From an uncultured Eubacteriales bacterium (GTDB lineage: Bacteria; Bacillota; Clostridia; Christensenellales; Aristaeellaceae), in assembly GCA_900315675.1 (NCBI GenBank), contig OMZY01000009.1, positions 1 through 64,000 of the forward strand: a stretch of DNA of 64,000 nucleotides, written 5' to 3'. Made by a program: the position numbers and the translations under genes. Below the pieces are notes generated by a model, which did no database searches, was not told the DNA's origin, and saw only the letters and a list, made by a program, of their open reading frames with translations. This document shows, in pieces, positions 61,654 to 64,000 of the stretch (positions within the stretch are counted from its first letter, which is position 1; each line of letters starts with the position of its first letter).

Positions 61654-62976
61654 TTATTCTTTGGTCAGCAGCTGGGACATGATGCTGCGCATCATCTCTG
61701 CCGCGCGGGAGCGGTGGCTGATCTGGTTCTTTTCCTCCGCGTTCATTTCCGCGTAGGTTTTGTTCATGGGCTCGTAGAGGAACAGGGGATCATAGCCGAA
61801 GCCGCCGGTGCCCCTGCGCTCCGTGAGGATGGTACCGGGGCAGCTGCCCTCGGCAATGATGGTCTCCTTGCCCGGAATCTTCAGGGCCAGTGCGCACTTG
61901 AAGGCGGCGGAGCGGTCCTCCTTGCCTTCCATCCGGCTCAGCAATAGATCGTTGTTCGCTTCGTCATCTCCGTGTTCTCCGGCATACCGTGCGGAATAGA
62001 CGCCCGGCTCGCCATCCAGCGCGTCCACTTCCAGGCCGCTGTCATCCCCGATTGCAGGCAGGCCGGTCGCTTCGCACACGGCTTCCGCCTTGATGGCGGC
62101 ATTTCCGGCAAAGGTACTCGCGTTCTCCTCAATCGGCCCGAAGAAACCGACAGAAGTCATCGGCGCCAGGGTGTAGAAGTCCTTGAACATCTCCTGCAGT
62201 TCCCGCAGCTTGTGCTCATTGCCCGTAGCCACCAGCAGCAGCGGCTTGGGAGCAATATAGGCAGCCCGGTCCCCGAGGGCTTCCCGCTGGGCGTCCATCA
62301 GTTCGCGGATACCCTTGGCACCGTATTCCATGATGGTATCCAGCTCTTTCTTGGAGAAAGCCCGGCCTTCACCGGTGCCCTGCAGTTCAATGAACTCGCC
62401 CTTCTCATTCATGACAAAGTTCATATCCACCTGGGCGTGGCTGTCTTCCTGATAGCACAGGTCCAGGCAGGGTTCGTCGTTAATCACGCCCGCGCTGATG
62501 GCCGCCACCTGATGAATGATGGGGCTGATGGGAAGCTTCTTCTCCTTGACCAGCCGCGCCGCCGCGCAGGTCAGTGCCACCATGGCGCCGGTGATGGACG
62601 CCGTACGGGTGCCGCCATCCGCTTCCAGCACGTCGCAGTCCAGAGTGATCGTCCGCTCACCCAGGGCCTTCAGGTCCACAGCCTGGCGGAGTGCCCGGCC
62701 GATCAGCCGCTGGATTTCCACGCTCCGGCCGTCCTTTTTGATGCCGTCCCGCTTTTTCCGTTCCGTAGTGGATGCCGGCAGCATGGCATACTCGGCTGTC
62801 ACCCAGCCCTGGCCTTTTCCCTTCAGGAAGGGAGGTACCGCTTCCTCCACGCTGGCGGTGCAGATCACCCGGGTATTGCCCGTAGCAATCAGGCAGCTGC
62901 CGTAAGCCGTGCGTACAAAATCTGTTTCAATGCTGACCGGCCGCTTCTCGTCCGGTGCTCTTCCGTCAAGTCTCAT
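61654..62976 (-). CDS. rph-rdgB: RNase PH fused to dITP/XTP pyrophosphatase
   Basis: 440 residues. 1-240 is RNase PH (MRLDGRAPDEKRPVSIETDF, AEYAMLPASTTERKKRDGIK, RTITLDCDVLEADGGTRTAS, QGTGEGRAFSKKELDTI), trimming tRNA 3' ends. 248-440 is RdgB/Ham1 (LLVATGNEHKLRELQEMF, GDDSGLEVDALDGEPGVYSA, GTGGFGYDPLF), removing non-canonical purine NTPs. This fusion is known from several Clostridia. GGAGG before the ATG. Confidence 0.95.
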   Translation of the reverse strand: MRLDGRAPDEKRPVSIETDFVRTAYGSCLIATGNTRVICTASVEEAVPPFLKGKGQGWVTAEYAMLPASTTERKKRDGIKKDGRSVEIQRLIGRALRQAVDLKALGERTITLDCDVLEADGGTRTASITGAMVALTCAAARLVKEKKLPISPIIHQVAAISAGVINDEPCLDLCYQEDSHAQVDMNFVMNEKGEFIELQGTGEGRAFSKKELDTIMEYGAKGIRELMDAQREALGDRAAYIAPKPLLLVATGNEHKLRELQEMFKDFYTLAPMTSVGFFGPIEENASTFAGNAAIKAEAVCEATGLPAIGDDSGLEVDALDGEPGVYSARYAGEHGDDEANNDLLLSRMEGKEDRSAAFKCALALKIPGKETIIAEGSCPGTILTERRGTGGFGYDPLFLYEPMNKTYAEMNAEEKNQISHRSRAAEMMRSIMSQLLTKE

Positions 62977-63019
62977 ATAATCCTCCGGGTCTTCTCTTTA
63001 TTCATGATTCAGAATAGTA

Positions 63020-63619
63020 TTATGCCTGTTCGCTTTTCCTGTTCCGGATGGTTTTAATCGCGCCGGCGGCATAGACCGCCATGGCGATGATCGCGAGGGC
63101 CACCGTCAGCCACAGCAGCAGGATATCCGGCGTCATGCCCCACAGCATAACGTTTCCTTCCACAAAGGCCTTATGGAAGAAGGACAGCACCAGCGAAGCA
63201 ATGAAGCCCACCTGCGCCGCCTTGCCGAAATAGTTACTGTAGACGACCACGCCCTTGCTCAGCATGAACACGCCGCCCAGAACCATCATCAGCTCCTTGG
63301 CCGCCACAATGATCACCGCGATCAGCGGCAGCGGGCCCCAGAATGTCTGGCAGATCATGGCGCTGAGCACCATCAGCTTATCTGCCAGCGGGTCAAACAG
63401 TTTGCCGAAGTCCGTAATCTGGTTCAGTTTCCTGGCCAGATACCCGTCCAGCATGTCTGTCAGGCTCGCCGCGCAGAACACGCACAAAGATGCCCACTTG
63501 ATCTCCTGCTCATGGAAAAACAGCACCACAAACACCGGGATCAGCAGCATCCGGATAATTGTCAGGACATTGGGGATTGTCCAGACGTTGGAAAACAGCT
63601 TGCGAATTTTCTCTTTCAA
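63020..63619 (-). CDS. pgsA: CDP-diacylglycerol-glycerol-3-phosphate 3-phosphatidyltransferase
   Basis: 199-residue integral membrane CDP-alcohol phosphatidyltransferase. The catalytic pattern D-G-AR-G-D-D is present in LTDMLDGYLARKL and GKLFDPLADK. First committed step of phosphatidylglycerol synthesis. TTG start at 63619. Between rph-rdgB and glpK. Confidence 0.93.
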   Translation of the reverse strand: MKEKIRKLFSNVWTIPNVLTIIRMLLIPVFVVLFFHEQEIKWASLCVFCAASLTDMLDGYLARKLNQITDFGKLFDPLADKLMVLSAMICQTFWGPLPLIAVIIVAAKELMMVLGGVFMLSKGVVVYSNYFGKAAQVGFIASLVLSFFHKAFVEGNVMLWGMTPDILLLWLTVALAIIAMAVYAAGAIKTIRNRKSEQA

Positions 63620-63750
63620 AAAGAGGACCTTCCTTCAAAACACTATATTATTCATTATTTATTTTTTTGCGGTCGTCAGTCTTTCGTTCCGCAAGCTCAA
63701 TGGTCGCGACTCCACACAGTGGAGCTCGCTCCCTTTCGCTTGACCTCAGA

Positions 63751-63784
63751 ACCAATGAGATTCCCTCCACTGGAGGTCATTGGT
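63751..63784. repeat. Palindromic element at the glpK stop codon
   Basis: ACCAATGA (63751-63758) and TCATTGGT (63777-63784) enclose CCTCCAC-TGGAGG. The right arm supplies the last two codons and stop of glpK. Further imperfect repeats (CTCCACACAGTGGAG) lie at 63708-63725, so the 155-base gap to pgsA looks like a palindromic intergenic element. Confidence 0.6.
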
Positions 63785-64000
63785 CCTTCGCCCAACCCAA
63801 TGAACGTTCGACGGCACTGTGCCATCCTTTGAGGTTCAGCAGCCTTGTGGCGTCATCCATCCGGGGCGTGAACTCCAGATCCTTCTGCCAGATTTTTGTG
63901 GTTTCCTCCAGACTGCTGTAAATGCCCGCGCCGAGTCCGGCCAGCAGGGCCGCGCCCAGGGCGGTGGTTTCCAGCACTCTCGGCCGGATCACGGGAATGC
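63777..64000 (-). CDS. glpK: Glycerol kinase, C-terminal part (cut by window edge)
   Basis: Only the last 74 codons are in the window. RPRVLETTALGAALLAGLGAG and the tail with W-AV-R-W (GWHSAVERSLGWA) are the C-terminal signature of FGGY glycerol kinase. The 5' end lies beyond 64000. The final codons come from a palindromic element. Confidence 0.85.
   Translation of the reverse strand, partial: IPVIRPRVLETTALGAALLAGLGAGIYSSLEETTKIWQKDLEFTPRMDDATRLLNLKGWHSAVERSLGWAKDQ

Noticed and set aside
1-64000. tRNA or rRNA genes
   Set aside because: No cloverleaf with TTCGA-type T-arm and CCA-proximal acceptor stem, and no rRNA-like stretch, was noticed on either strand by eye.

Overview
All credible genes in this 64 kb window lie on the minus strand, so transcription runs from the high to the low coordinates. 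The DNA looks like a gut- or rumen-type Clostridia chromosome (Firmicutes; possibly a Christensenellales/Aristaeella-like lineage, which is inference). Signs are a single-chain GlyRS, an RNase PH-RdgB fusion, an S-box leader on metK, class B sortase pili, a BY-kinase type polysaccharide locus, and intergenic repeats typical of such genomes.

Region 1 (64.0-49.4 kb) is housekeeping. It holds the C-terminus of glycerol kinase, pgsA, an rph-rdgB fusion, a HerA/DUF853-family ATPase with a small repeat-rich partner, mscL, and a pduL-type phosphotransacylase. These are followed by metK behind a complete SAM-I riboswitch, then rpmH-rnpA-yidD-yidC-jag, serS, ftsY and glyQS. The rpmH group is normally next to dnaA/oriC but here sits between metK and serS. 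Promoters and terminators are unusually legible.

Region 2 (49.2-35.2 kb) is a pilus/adhesin operon of five genes: a roughly 2790-residue adhesin, an FctA-like major pilin, a signal-peptidase-like protein that has lost both catalytic residues (like streptococcal SipA), a class B sortase carrying MucBP-like domains, and a family-5 solute-binding protein with no lipid anchor. Its leader has an extended -10 inside a perfect palindrome and three 14-bp tandem repeats. I consider this the most novel system in the window.

Region 3 (35.1-0.2 kb) is one very long Wzx/Wzy-type polysaccharide locus. It starts with a priming phosphoglycosyl transferase and an XRE regulator flanked by 13-bp inverted repeats. 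It then encodes a fused SDR/TagD-like enzyme, a CDP-glycerol-type phosphotransferase, four further glycosyltransferases plus a WbsX-like protein, two LbH O-acetyltransferases and one membrane acyltransferase, a Wzx flippase and a Wzy polymerase. Precursor genes are present for dTDP-L-rhamnose (rfbABDC), UDP-glucuronate/galacturonate (ugd, 4-epimerase, a galacturonokinase-like kinase and a nucleotidyltransferase) and UDP-L-FucNAc (capE, capF, capG). It ends with the chain-length/export set CpsC, CpsD, an LCP ligase and the CpsB phosphatase. The likely product is an acidic, O-acetylated, possibly glycerol-phosphate-decorated heteropolysaccharide attached to the wall. Several genes (16.2-18.3 and 24.3-26.7 kb) are clearly more AT-rich than their neighbours, and a duplicated rfbD 5' end marks a likely recombination joint.
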